This document shows, in pieces, positions 1 to 5,581 of a DNA stretch of 9,393 bases. A program made the translations under genes and the position numbers. The stretch comes from JACCYI01 sp036389195 (GTDB lineage Bacteria > Actinomycetota > Thermoleophilia > Solirubrobacterales > Solirubrobacteraceae). A model generated the notes under the pieces. It was not told where the DNA came from. It ran no database searches and saw nothing but the letters and a program-made list of their open reading frames with translations. The DNA lies in assembly GCA_036389195.1 (NCBI GenBank), contig DASVQH010000085.1:1-9393 (forward strand). Reading direction: 5' to 3'. Position 1 is the stretch's first letter. Each line of letters starts with the position of its first letter.

Positions 1-1
1 C

Positions 2-892
2 GGCGCCGCGGCGGCCTCCGGGCGCGCGGTGATGGGCTGGTTCGGGCGCGCGGAGCGCGGCTTCGCGCTGGGCATCCGCCAGATGGCCGTGCCGCTCGGC
101 GGCGCCGCCGGCGCGCTGAGCCTGCCGCTGGCCGTCCGCGCGGGCGGCCTCGACGCCGCGATGCTCGTGCTCGCCGCGGGCTGCGCGGCGGGCGCGGTCG
201 CCGCCGGGGCCTGGATCCGCGAGCCTTCGGCCGAGGTGGCGGCCGAGGACCGCACGGCGCCTGGCGCGCCGCCGCCGCTGCGCGACCGCCGCGTGTGGCG
301 GCTCTCCGTCGGCTCGGCGCTGATCGTCTGCGCCCAGACCGCGACCCTCAGCTTCGCCGTCCTCTTCCTCCACGACCATCGCGGCGTGGGCGCGGCCGCG
401 GCGGCCGCCGTGCTCGCCGCCATCCAGCTCGGCGGCGGGCTCGCGCGCCTCGTCGCGGGCCGGCTGTCGGACCGCCGCGGCCGCCGGGTCGCCCCGCTGC
501 GCCGCCTCGCCGCGGGCACGGCGGTCGCGCTGCTGGGCGTCGCCGGGCTGACCGAGGCGCCGCTCGCCGTGTTGATCCCGGCCCTCGTCGGCACCGGCAT
601 CCTCGCCATGAGCTGGAACGGCCTCTCGATGACCGCCGCCGCCGAGCTGGCCGGCCTCGCGCAGGCCGGCACCGCGATCGGCCTCCAGGGCACGGTCATG
701 CGGATCCCCCAGGCCGGGATCGGCGTGGCCTTCGGCGCCGTGGTCGCGTCGAGCTCCTGGGCCCTCGCCTTCGCCCTCCTCGCGGCGCTTCCCCTGGCCG
801 GCTGGGCGCTGATCGCCCCGCTGGAGCCGGAGGAGGAGCGCCGCCTCGCCATATCCACGCAGTCCCGTCACGAAAGGGCAGTCACCGCATGA
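2..892 (+). CDS. MFS transporter, C-terminal part (5' end outside window)
   Basis: Inner-membrane major facilitator superfamily permease; the substrate cannot be told from sequence. The frame is open from base 2, so the true start lies upstream. About 296 residues are visible, against roughly 400 for the family, so about the first three or four membrane segments are missing. The visible part begins in a Gly/Ala-rich segment leading to GWFGRAERG and GIRQMAVPLGGAAG, a pattern common in MFS proteins around TM4-TM5. A polar, Pro-rich central loop follows (visible residues about 73-98), then the second six-helix half. The second-half motif-A copy GRLSDRRGRR lies at about visible residues 153-162. 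The C-terminus is short and charged. The stop TGA shares bases with the next gene's ATG (ATGA overlap), so this transporter and the citrate synthase are probably translated from one mRNA. Transport of a carboxylate is possible from context but unproven. Confidence 0.9.
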   Translation, partial: GAAAASGRAVMGWFGRAERGFALGIRQMAVPLGGAAGALSLPLAVRAGGLDAAMLVLAAGCAAGAVAAGAWIREPSAEVAAEDRTAPGAPPPLRDRRVWRLSVGSALIVCAQTATLSFAVLFLHDHRGVGAAAAAAVLAAIQLGGGLARLVAGRLSDRRGRRVAPLRRLAAGTAVALLGVAGLTEAPLAVLIPALVGTGILAMSWNGLSMTAAAELAGLAQAGTAIGLQGTVMRIPQAGIGVAFGAVVASSSWALAFALLAALPLAGWALIAPLEPEEERRLAISTQSRHERAVTA

Positions 893-1974
893 GCACCACC
901 GAAGTGCAGTCCGGCCTGGAGGGCGTCGTCGCCTTCGCCACCGAGATCGCCGAGCCCGACAAGGAGGGCGGCGCGCTGCGCTACCGCGGCGTCGACATCG
1001 AGGAGCTCGTCGGCCAGGTCCCCTTCGAGAAGGTCTGGGGGCTGCTGGTGGACGGCCACCCGGATCCGGGCCTCCCGCCCGCCGAGCCGCATCCGCTGAG
1101 CGTCCGCTCGGGCGACCCGCGCGTCGACGTGCAGAGCGCCCTGGCCCGGCTGGCCCCCGAGTGGGGCTTCGAGCCCGTGATCGACATCTCCGACGAGGTC
1201 GCACGCGACCAGCTCGCCCGGGCTTCGGTCATGGCGCTCTCCTTCGTCGCCCAGTCGGCGCGCGGCGCCGGGCGCCCGCCCGTACCGCAGCGCGAGATCG
1301 ACAAGGGCGCCTCGATCCCCGAGCGCTTCCTGATCCGCTGGCGCGGCGAGGCCGACCCGCACCACGTCAAGGCGATCGACGCCTACTGGATCTCGGCCGC
1401 CGAGCACGGGATGAACGCCTCGACGTTCACCGCGCGCGTCATCACGTCGACCGGCGCCGACGTCGCCGCCGCCCTGTCCGGCGCGGTCGGCGCGCTCTCG
1501 GGCCCGCTGCACGGCGGCGCGCCGTCGCGCGTGCTGAAGATGCTCGACGAGGTCGAGCGCACCGGCGACGCCGAGAAGTGGGTCAAGCAGGCGCTCGACG
1601 CCGGCCAGCGCCTGATGGGCTTCGGCCACCGCGTCTACCGCGCCGAGGACCCGCGCGCCCGCGTGCTGCGCCGCACGTCGCGCGAGATCGGCTCCAAGCG
1701 CTTCGAGGTCGCCGAGGCGCTGGAGAACGCCGCGCTGGCCGAGCTCAAGGCGCGGCGCCCCGATCGCGTCCTGGCCACCAACGTCGAGTTCTGGTCGGCG
1801 GTCGTGCTCGACCACGCCAACGTCCCGCCGGACCTCTTCACGAGCATGTTCACCTGCGCGCGCGTGGCGGGCTGGTCGGCGCACATCCTCGAGCAGAAGC
1901 GCGAGGCGCGGCTCATTCGCCCGACGGCCAAGTACGTCGGCCCGGGGCAGCGGTCGCTCGACGAGGTGGAGTAG
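889..1974 (+). CDS. Citrate synthase, citrate synthase 2 (CitA-like) type
   Basis: Condenses acetyl-CoA (or a related acyl-CoA) with oxaloacetate to give citrate, in the cytoplasm. The protein has 361 aa, slightly short compared with the roughly 370-430 aa of hexameric or dimeric enzymes but normal for the actinobacterial class-2 form. Visible motifs: N-terminal GGALRYRGVDIEEL (27-40), AEHGMNAST (171-179), SGPLHGG with His208, FGHRVYRAEDPR with His247, and NVEFWSAVVLDHA with Glu300. The C-terminal signature runs from FTCARVAGWSAHILEQ (321-336) to RPTAKYVGPG (344-353). His208 and His247 match the catalytic histidines of known enzymes. The third catalytic position, Asp in E. coli and pig enzymes, is Glu300 here; from memory this is usual in the CitA branch. 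The ATG at 889 was chosen because it overlaps the upstream stop, has AAAGG (873-877) before it and starts the homologous region; longer in-frame starts would lie inside the transporter gene. A 2-methylcitrate synthase role is an alternative. Confidence 0.94.
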   Translation: MSTTEVQSGLEGVVAFATEIAEPDKEGGALRYRGVDIEELVGQVPFEKVWGLLVDGHPDPGLPPAEPHPLSVRSGDPRVDVQSALARLAPEWGFEPVIDISDEVARDQLARASVMALSFVAQSARGAGRPPVPQREIDKGASIPERFLIRWRGEADPHHVKAIDAYWISAAEHGMNASTFTARVITSTGADVAAALSGAVGALSGPLHGGAPSRVLKMLDEVERTGDAEKWVKQALDAGQRLMGFGHRVYRAEDPRARVLRRTSREIGSKRFEVAEALENAALAELKARRPDRVLATNVEFWSAVVLDHANVPPDLFTSMFTCARVAGWSAHILEQKREARLIRPTAKYVGPGQRSLDEVE

Positions 1975-1997
1975 GGGCGCGAGCGCTTGAGCGCCCC
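1974..1997 (+). terminator. Hairpin directly after citrate synthase stop
   Basis: GGGGCGC (1974-1980) and GCGCCCC (1991-1997) form a perfect 7-bp stem around a 10-base loop, beginning in the last base of the stop codon. There is no T-tract, which is common for actinobacterial terminators. The loop and right arm also contain the -35 of the candidate promoter listed next, so the element could end one transcript where another begins. Confidence 0.4.
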
Positions 1998-2014
1998 GGT
2001 CGGCGCGCTATCCT
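1987..2014 (+). promoter_or_regulatory. Sigma70-like promoter in convergent gap
   Basis: TTGAGC (1987-1992) and TATCCT (2009-2014) are separated by 16 bases. Each is a recognisable variant of TTGACA and TATAAT, and the TAT stands out in very GC-rich DNA. Transcription would start near 2018-2021, exactly at the base of the first predicted RNA helix, and would run toward the 3' end of the oppositely oriented gene. No + strand protein gene follows, so the likely product is a small RNA. The call rests on sequence resemblance only. Confidence 0.35.
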
Positions 2015-2017
2015 GAC

Positions 2018-2134
2018 GGGGTCAGACAGCGAGGGCAACCAGAGGGCGAGACCTTCTTACTGAACGTCCCCTTCCCGCGAAAGCCGCCTGATCTTCTGAT
2101 GGCCGAGAGTCCACCCACGGGTGGGCTTTCCGCG
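2018..2134 (+). ncRNA. Candidate small structured RNA, family unknown
   Basis: This gap is too ordered for a spacer. Helices visible by eye: GGGGTCAG (2018-2025) with CTGA (2060-2063) and CCCC (2068-2071), with a four-base bulge; inside it AGAGGG (2041-2046) with CCTTCT (2052-2057), containing one G-U pair. The 3' domain is closed by CGCGAAAGCC (2076-2085) with GGCTTT plus CGCG (2124-2134, one bulged C). It encloses two hairpins: GCC/ATC with GAT/GGC (2086-2103, loop TTCT) and CACC with GGTG (2112-2123, or CCACC/GGTGG if G2124 leaves the closing helix). The G-U pairs would be mismatches on the other strand, favouring + transcription, in line with the promoter at 1987-2014. I do not recognise an Rfam family: SRP, 6S, tmRNA, TPP and SAM signatures are absent. 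Short spurious open frames here have no ribosome-binding site. Confidence 0.42.
2105..2130 (+). terminator. Alternative terminator hairpin between convergent genes
   Basis: GAGAGTCCACC (2105-2115) pairs with GGTGGGCTTTC (2120-2130) over 11 positions, two of them G-U, around the tetraloop CACG. It is followed by CCGCG rather than a T-run. The two wobbles pair only in the + transcript. This stem competes with the closing helix of the candidate RNA's 3' domain, because both use GCTTT (2125-2129). The hairpin could stop + transcripts before they enter the convergent gene ending at 2161. Confidence 0.45.
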
Positions 2135-2160
2135 TTAACGGGCCGTCGCGGGGCGGCCGG

Positions 2161-2823
2161 TCAGGGCAGGATGTCGTCGAGCGTCGCGGTGAAGCGCGAC
2201 CCCGACTCCTCCAGCTCGCCCTCGATGTGCAGGCGCGCGGGACCGGTCTCGGTCCACAGCTCGAGGAAGTACGCCCAGCCGGGCATGTCCGGCTCGTCGG
2301 ACTTGCTGATCGCCTCGACTCGGTAGATCTCGCGCGGCGGCAGCACCAGCGCCTCAGGGCAGTCGTCCTCGACGCGGCGGCGCATGTCCTCGACGTCGAG
2401 CCGGTTGCGCGACAGCTCGCGCAGCTCGTCGTAGTCGCCGTCCACCACCAGCTCGACGATCCCCTCGAGCGCGAGGTACATCGGGTCGGGCATCGGCTCG
2501 AGCCCTTCGGCGATCTTCACCGGGCCGCCCAGGCTCTCGCCCGGCGCCAGGCCGAGCCGGGTGTAGAAGTAGTCCTCGCACGCCGCGCGCGCCTGGCGGC
2601 GGATGCCCTTGGACAGCCCGGCGACGCCGAGCGCGAAGATCCCCGCCTCGATGGCTTCCTCGAGCGTCCCGTGCCGGCGGGTCAGCTGGGCGGTGACGGC
2701 GCGGCCGTGCTCGGTGTCGCGCGCCAGCGACGCGCCGTCCATGAGGATCGAGGGCGCCTCGTGGCGGTCGTAGCCTGCGCACGCGCGCGCCGCGGAGTGC
2801 AGGACGATGAGGTGGTCGCCCAT
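2161..2823 (-). CDS. Conserved-looking protein of unknown function, 220 aa
   Basis: I do not recognise this protein with confidence. It is soluble, acidic, with no signal peptide or membrane segment. The N-terminal half is helical and has Cys15, Cys82 and the distinctive run CEDYFYTRLGLAPGES (82-97). The C-terminal half (about 118-220) looks like a small alpha/beta domain: a helix with VDGDYDELRELSRNRLD, then a strand-rich tail with IYRVEAISKSDEP and GWAYFLELWTE. This half faintly resembles short DUF7668-like domains, a low-confidence impression. The ATG at 2821-2823 is forced as the longest start, since an in-frame TAG precedes it immediately. No Shine-Dalgarno sequence is visible, so Met28 or another internal start remains possible. 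It lies 61 bp downstream of the sigma factor gene on the same strand and may be co-transcribed with it. The competing + frame across it is Arg/His-rich and looks like a shadow. Confidence 0.68.
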   Translation of the reverse strand: MGDHLIVLHSAARACAGYDRHEAPSILMDGASLARDTEHGRAVTAQLTRRHGTLEEAIEAGIFALGVAGLSKGIRRQARAACEDYFYTRLGLAPGESLGGPVKIAEGLEPMPDPMYLALEGIVELVVDGDYDELRELSRNRLDVEDMRRRVEDDCPEALVLPPREIYRVEAISKSDEPDMPGWAYFLELWTETGPARLHIEGELEESGSRFTATLDDILP

Positions 2824-2884
2824 CTACGGTCGCCCGTGAGCGGCGCGGTGGGGGCGTGGAAGCGGCGGCGCCACGACGTGCATC

Positions 2885-4105
2885 CTACGAGCGCCCGCTT
2901 CGCCCGGCCCGCGCGCGGGCGGCCTGACGGACCAGGTGGTCGCGCTCGGCGACGTTCGTCGCGCGCCGGGCGGCCTCCGCGTAGGCCGCGGTGGCGGCGG
3001 GCAGGTCGCCGGCGAGCTCGTGCAGGTGGCCGCGGACGGCTTGCCACCGGTGGCGGTCGCCGAGGACGTCGCGCAGCCGCTCGGTCTCCAGCAGCCCCGC
3101 GGCGGGACCGAGCACGTGGCCGACCGCGACCGCGCGGCCGAGCACGGCGGCGGGGTCGTGGCGCACCGGGTCGCCGGTGAGGGCCACGAGGTCGTCGTAC
3201 CAGTCGAGGATCTGCGGCCAGTCGGTCTCCTCGGCGCCGGCCGCGTCGTCGTGCAGGGCGGCGATGGCGGCCTCGATCTGGTAGCGGCCGGGGCGCTGCA
3301 GGGCGAGCGCCGACTGCAGGACGCGCACGCCCTCGGCGATCTCCCGGGCGTCCCACCGGCCGCGGTCCTGCCGGTCGAGCGGGACGATGCGGCCCTGCGC
3401 GTCCAGGCGCGCCGGGAGCCGGGCGTGGTTGAGGAGCATCAACGCGAGCAGGCCGCGCGCCTCCGGCTCCTCGGTGGCCAGCGTGAGCTGGCGGGCGAGC
3501 CGGATCGCCTCGCCGGCCAGCTCGACGCGGTCCGCGTGACCCGTCGTGTAGATCAGGTAGAGGACGCGCAGCACGACGGCGAGGTCGCCGGGCTGGTCCA
3601 GGCGGCGGGAAGGTGGGCCTGCGAGCGTGCGCTTGGCCCGGCTGATCCGCTGCGCCATCGTCGCTTCCGGCACGTAGAACGCGTCGGCGATCTCGCGGGT
3701 GGTGAGGCCGCCGACCGCGCGCAGGGTCAGCGCCACCTGGGAGGCCGGCGCGAGCGCGGGGTGGCAGCAGCAGAAGAGCAGGAAGAGCGTTTCGTCGCCC
3801 ACCTCGGCGGGGACGGCGACCGGCCCCGGCTCGGGCCGGCCGGCGTCCGCCTCCTCGCGCCGGCGGCGGGCGGTCTCGCTGCGCCGGGCGTCGACGAGCC
3901 GCCGGGCCGCGACCGCCGCCAGCCAGGCGGCCGGATCGCGCGGCGGATGCTCGGGCCACACCCGCAGCGCCTCCAGCAGCGCCTCCTGCAGCGCGTCCTC
4001 GGCGGTGTCGAAGTCCTCGCCGCGCCGGACCAGGCCGGCGAGCACCCGCGGGACGAGAGCGCGCAGCGCGCTCTCGTCCAGCCGCGGCGCCGGCCCGCCA
4101 CTCAC
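2885..4105 (-). CDS. ECF42-type RNA polymerase sigma factor with C-terminal TPR-like domain
   Basis: Alternative sigma factor directing RNA polymerase to a small regulon; ECF42 members typically pair with YCII/DGPF genes, as here. Length 406 aa, normal for the group. Region 2 spans about 12-85 with FDTAEDALQEALLEALRVWP (32-51) and AAWLAAVAARRLVDARRSE (59-77). Region 4 spans about 105-165 with CCCHPALAP (112-120), TLRAVGGLTTREIADAF (127-143) and VPEATMAQRISRAKRTLAG (145-163). The long C-terminal part includes EGVRVLQSALALQRPGRYQIE (split at 258-267 and 268-278), AIAALHDDA (280-288), TDWPQIL (294-300) and YAEAARRAT (375-383), the helical repeat domain known in this group. Two oddities: CCC where I recall CC, and LYLIYTTGH (182-190) in place of the usual LYLIFNEGY-type segment. 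No anti-sigma gene is visible. The GTG start at 4105-4103 overlaps the upstream stop (GTGA), implying translational coupling; longer upstream frame is antisense to the next genes. Confidence 0.92.
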   Translation of the reverse strand: MSGGPAPRLDESALRALVPRVLAGLVRRGEDFDTAEDALQEALLEALRVWPEHPPRDPAAWLAAVAARRLVDARRSETARRRREEADAGRPEPGPVAVPAEVGDETLFLLFCCCHPALAPASQVALTLRAVGGLTTREIADAFYVPEATMAQRISRAKRTLAGPPSRRLDQPGDLAVVLRVLYLIYTTGHADRVELAGEAIRLARQLTLATEEPEARGLLALMLLNHARLPARLDAQGRIVPLDRQDRGRWDAREIAEGVRVLQSALALQRPGRYQIEAAIAALHDDAAGAEETDWPQILDWYDDLVALTGDPVRHDPAAVLGRAVAVGHVLGPAAGLLETERLRDVLGDRHRWQAVRGHLHELAGDLPAATAAYAEAARRATNVAERDHLVRQAARARAGRSGRS

Positions 4106-4521
4106 GCCGCGTCGGTCGTCTGCGGGCGCTCCCACATGACCTCGCGGACGTCGATCCACTCGTACAGCGGCTCCCCGCCGGGGCCGGGCTCGGACGAGAC
4201 GTAGGCCGCGAGCTCGACCGCGCGCTCGTGCGAGTCGACGTCGATCATCCACCAGCCGGCGACGAGGTCGCTGGTCTCGGGATGCGGACCCTCGGTGGAG
4301 ACGGGCGCGGCGTCCGGGCCGCCGTAGCGGACCCAGGTCCGCGCCGGCGCGAGCGCTCGCGCGTCCACGTACTCGCCGTTGCGCTCCAGCAGCTCTGAGA
4401 CGTGGTGCTGAAAGGCCATGTGCGCCTCCACGTCCGCGGGGGCCCACTGGTCGATCGGGGGCACGCGGCGGTGCGGCTCCGGGCCGCCGCGGTAGTGCTT
4501 GAGGAGCAGGTACTTCGGCAT
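4102..4521 (-). CDS. YCII/DGPF-family protein, ECF42 partner
   Basis: Small (139 aa) cytoplasmic protein of the YCII-related, ferredoxin-like dimeric barrel family. Its biochemical role is unknown, but such proteins are the usual neighbours and targets of ECF42 sigma factors. It opens with MPKYLLLKHYRGG, the typical first strand. The middle helix MAFQHHVSELLERNGEYVD lies at 35-53. The core signature TEGPHPETSDLVAGWWMIDV (76-95) is followed by the helix SHERAVELAA (97-106) and a terminal strand EWIDVREVM (121-129). The namesake DGPF motif has drifted to EGPH, while the flanking ET and the GWWMIDV strand fit the family. The ATG is supported by AGGAGG (4532-4527) five bases upstream, the strongest ribosome-binding site in this transcript. 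Its stop overlaps the sigma factor start. Confidence 0.9.
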   Translation of the reverse strand: MPKYLLLKHYRGGPEPHRRVPPIDQWAPADVEAHMAFQHHVSELLERNGEYVDARALAPARTWVRYGGPDAAPVSTEGPHPETSDLVAGWWMIDVDSHERAVELAAYVSSEPGPGGEPLYEWIDVREVMWERPQTTDAA

Positions 4522-4560
4522 CGTCGCCTCCTGGCGTCGCGGGCCGCCTGTCGTGGCCCT

Positions 4561-4571
4561 TCACCCGGTGA
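4561..4571. promoter_or_regulatory. 11-bp palindrome in divergent gap, possible operator
   Basis: TCACC-C-GGTGA is a perfect odd-centred inverted repeat between the divergent YCII and SorC genes, overlapping the candidate -10 of the leftward promoter. Directly adjoining is TGAGCGG (4569-4575), which recurs in spaced form in the inverted repeat at 6375-6400. It is short enough to arise by chance. A role as regulator binding site is inference. Confidence 0.25.
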
Positions 4572-4597
4572 GCGGAGCCCGTCGGCGCTTCTCGACA
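4570..4597 (-). promoter_or_regulatory. Candidate ECF42 autoregulated promoter
   Basis: On the - strand TGTCGA (4597-4592) is followed after 17 bases by CGCTC (4574-4570), about 50 bases ahead of the YCII start codon. From memory, ECF42 promoters in Streptomyces venezuelae carry TGTCGA at -35 and CGA/TC at -10. The -35 is exact and the -10 is only close. On the + strand the same site reads TCGACA, so it could also serve as a -35 for the SorC gene, though no convincing -10 follows. Confidence 0.45.
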
Positions 4598-4630
4598 TCC
4601 AACCACGCGCCGCTCTGCGACGATCCGGGC

Positions 4631-5581
4631 ATGGCCCAGGAGCGCCCCGACGGGCCTGCCGCCCTGCTCCTCACCGCGACTGTCGCCCGCCGGCACTACC
4701 TGGACGGCGCCAGCAAGCGCGACATCGCCGACGAGCTCGGCCTCAGCCGCTTCAAGGTCGCCCGCCTGCTCGAGCAGGCCCGCGCCAGCGGCATGGTGCG
4801 GATCGAGCTGGCGTACCCGGCGGGGCTCGACGTCGAGCTGGCCCTGCGCCTGCGGGCGGCCTACGGGTTGCGTCACTGCGTGGTGGTCGACGACGTCGAG
4901 GACTCCGACGACGCGATCCGCGCGGTCCTCGGCCGCGCGGCGGCGGACCTGCTCGCCGAGATCATCGGCCCCGAGGACGTCCTGGGGCTGGTGTGGGGGC
5001 GCTCGCTGCTCGCGATGCGCGAGGCGCTGACCGAGCTGCCTGCGTGCACCGTCGTGCAGCTCACCGGCGCGCTGTCGCGGCCCGACGTCGACGCGAGCTC
5101 CGTCGAGCTCGTGCGCGACGTCGCGCGGCTGGCGGGCGGCCCGGCGCACTGGTTCTACGCGCCGCTGATCGTCCCGGACGCGGCCACCGCGCGGGCGCTG
5201 CGCACGCAGCCCGAGATCGCCGCCGCGCTGGCGATGGCGTCGCGCGTGACCAAGGCGGTGGTCGGCGTCGGCGCCTGGGCGCCCGGGCAGTCGACGGTGG
5301 CCGACGCGGTGCCCGAGGCGGACCGGCGCGAGGCCTACGCGCGCGGCGTCCGCGCGGAGACCGGCGGCGTCCTGCTCGACGCGGACGGGCGGGCGGTCGC
5401 CACCTCGCTGACCGACCGCCTGATCAGCATCGACGCCGACCGTCTGCAGGCGATCGACGACGTCATCGGCATCGTCTACGGCGCGGCGAAGGCGCCGGCG
5501 GTGGGTGCCGCGGTGCGCGGCGGGTTCGTGACCAGCCTCGTCACGCACGGGGCGATGGCGCGAGCGCTGCTGGCGTCGTGA
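4631..5581 (+). CDS. SorC/DeoR-family sugar-responsive transcriptional regulator
   Basis: DNA-binding regulator of carbohydrate genes; family members bind a (phospho)sugar in a C-terminal domain related to sugar-phosphate isomerases and usually act as tetramers. Length 316 aa, typical. The N-terminal helix-turn-helix spans about 14-58, with ARRHYLDGASKRDIADELG (19-37), the recognition segment LSRFKVARLLEQARASG (38-54) and then the wing MVRIEL. The sugar-binding domain runs from about 64 to the end: LGLVWGRSLLAMREAL (118-133), GALSRPD (146-152), GVLLDADGRAV (246-256) and LVTHGAMARALL (303-314), all at family-typical places. The start ATG 4631 gives the right N-terminus; upstream in-frame codons are poor and there is no clear Shine-Dalgarno sequence. 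Its stop overlaps the next start (GTGA). It most likely controls the downstream polyol genes and possibly its own promoter. Confidence 0.92.
   Translation: MAQERPDGPAALLLTATVARRHYLDGASKRDIADELGLSRFKVARLLEQARASGMVRIELAYPAGLDVELALRLRAAYGLRHCVVVDDVEDSDDAIRAVLGRAAADLLAEIIGPEDVLGLVWGRSLLAMREALTELPACTVVQLTGALSRPDVDASSVELVRDVARLAGGPAHWFYAPLIVPDAATARALRTQPEIAAALAMASRVTKAVVGVGAWAPGQSTVADAVPEADRREAYARGVRAETGGVLLDADGRAVATSLTDRLISIDADRLQAIDDVIGIVYGAAKAPAVGAAVRGGFVTSLVTHGAMARALLAS

Noticed and set aside
295..888. In-frame upstream extension of the citrate synthase
   Set aside because: The extra residues are Arg/Pro-rich and overlap the MFS transporter, which has clear family motifs. The ATG at 889 gives the homologous N-terminus.
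2018..2134. Assigning the structured gap to TPP, SAM, c-di-GMP riboswitch, SRP RNA, 6S or tmRNA
   Set aside because: Isolated words such as GGGCAACC and CCTGATCT recall known riboswitches, but the full conserved cores are missing and no + strand gene follows.
2099..2326. 75-codon + strand open frame beginning in the convergent gap
   Set aside because: No ribosome-binding site, overlaps the terminator hairpin and the convergent gene, and has no recognisable features.
2227..3180. 317-codon + strand open frame over the unknown protein and the sigma factor C-terminus
   Set aside because: His/Arg/Val-rich antisense-like translation; the - strand sigma factor is certain and the 220-aa protein has a natural composition.
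4592..4622. Sigma70 promoter for the SorC gene using TCGACA as -35
   Set aside because: No acceptable -10 at 16-18 bases spacing; the nearest AT-containing word (GACGAT, 4618-4623) is 20 bases away.
2885..5548. 887-codon - strand open frame spanning the sigma factor, the YCII gene and much of the SorC gene
   Set aside because: Only the part from the GTG at 4105 resembles a protein family. The upstream part is Arg/Asp/Ala-rich low-complexity translation antisense to well-supported genes, a usual effect of high GC content.
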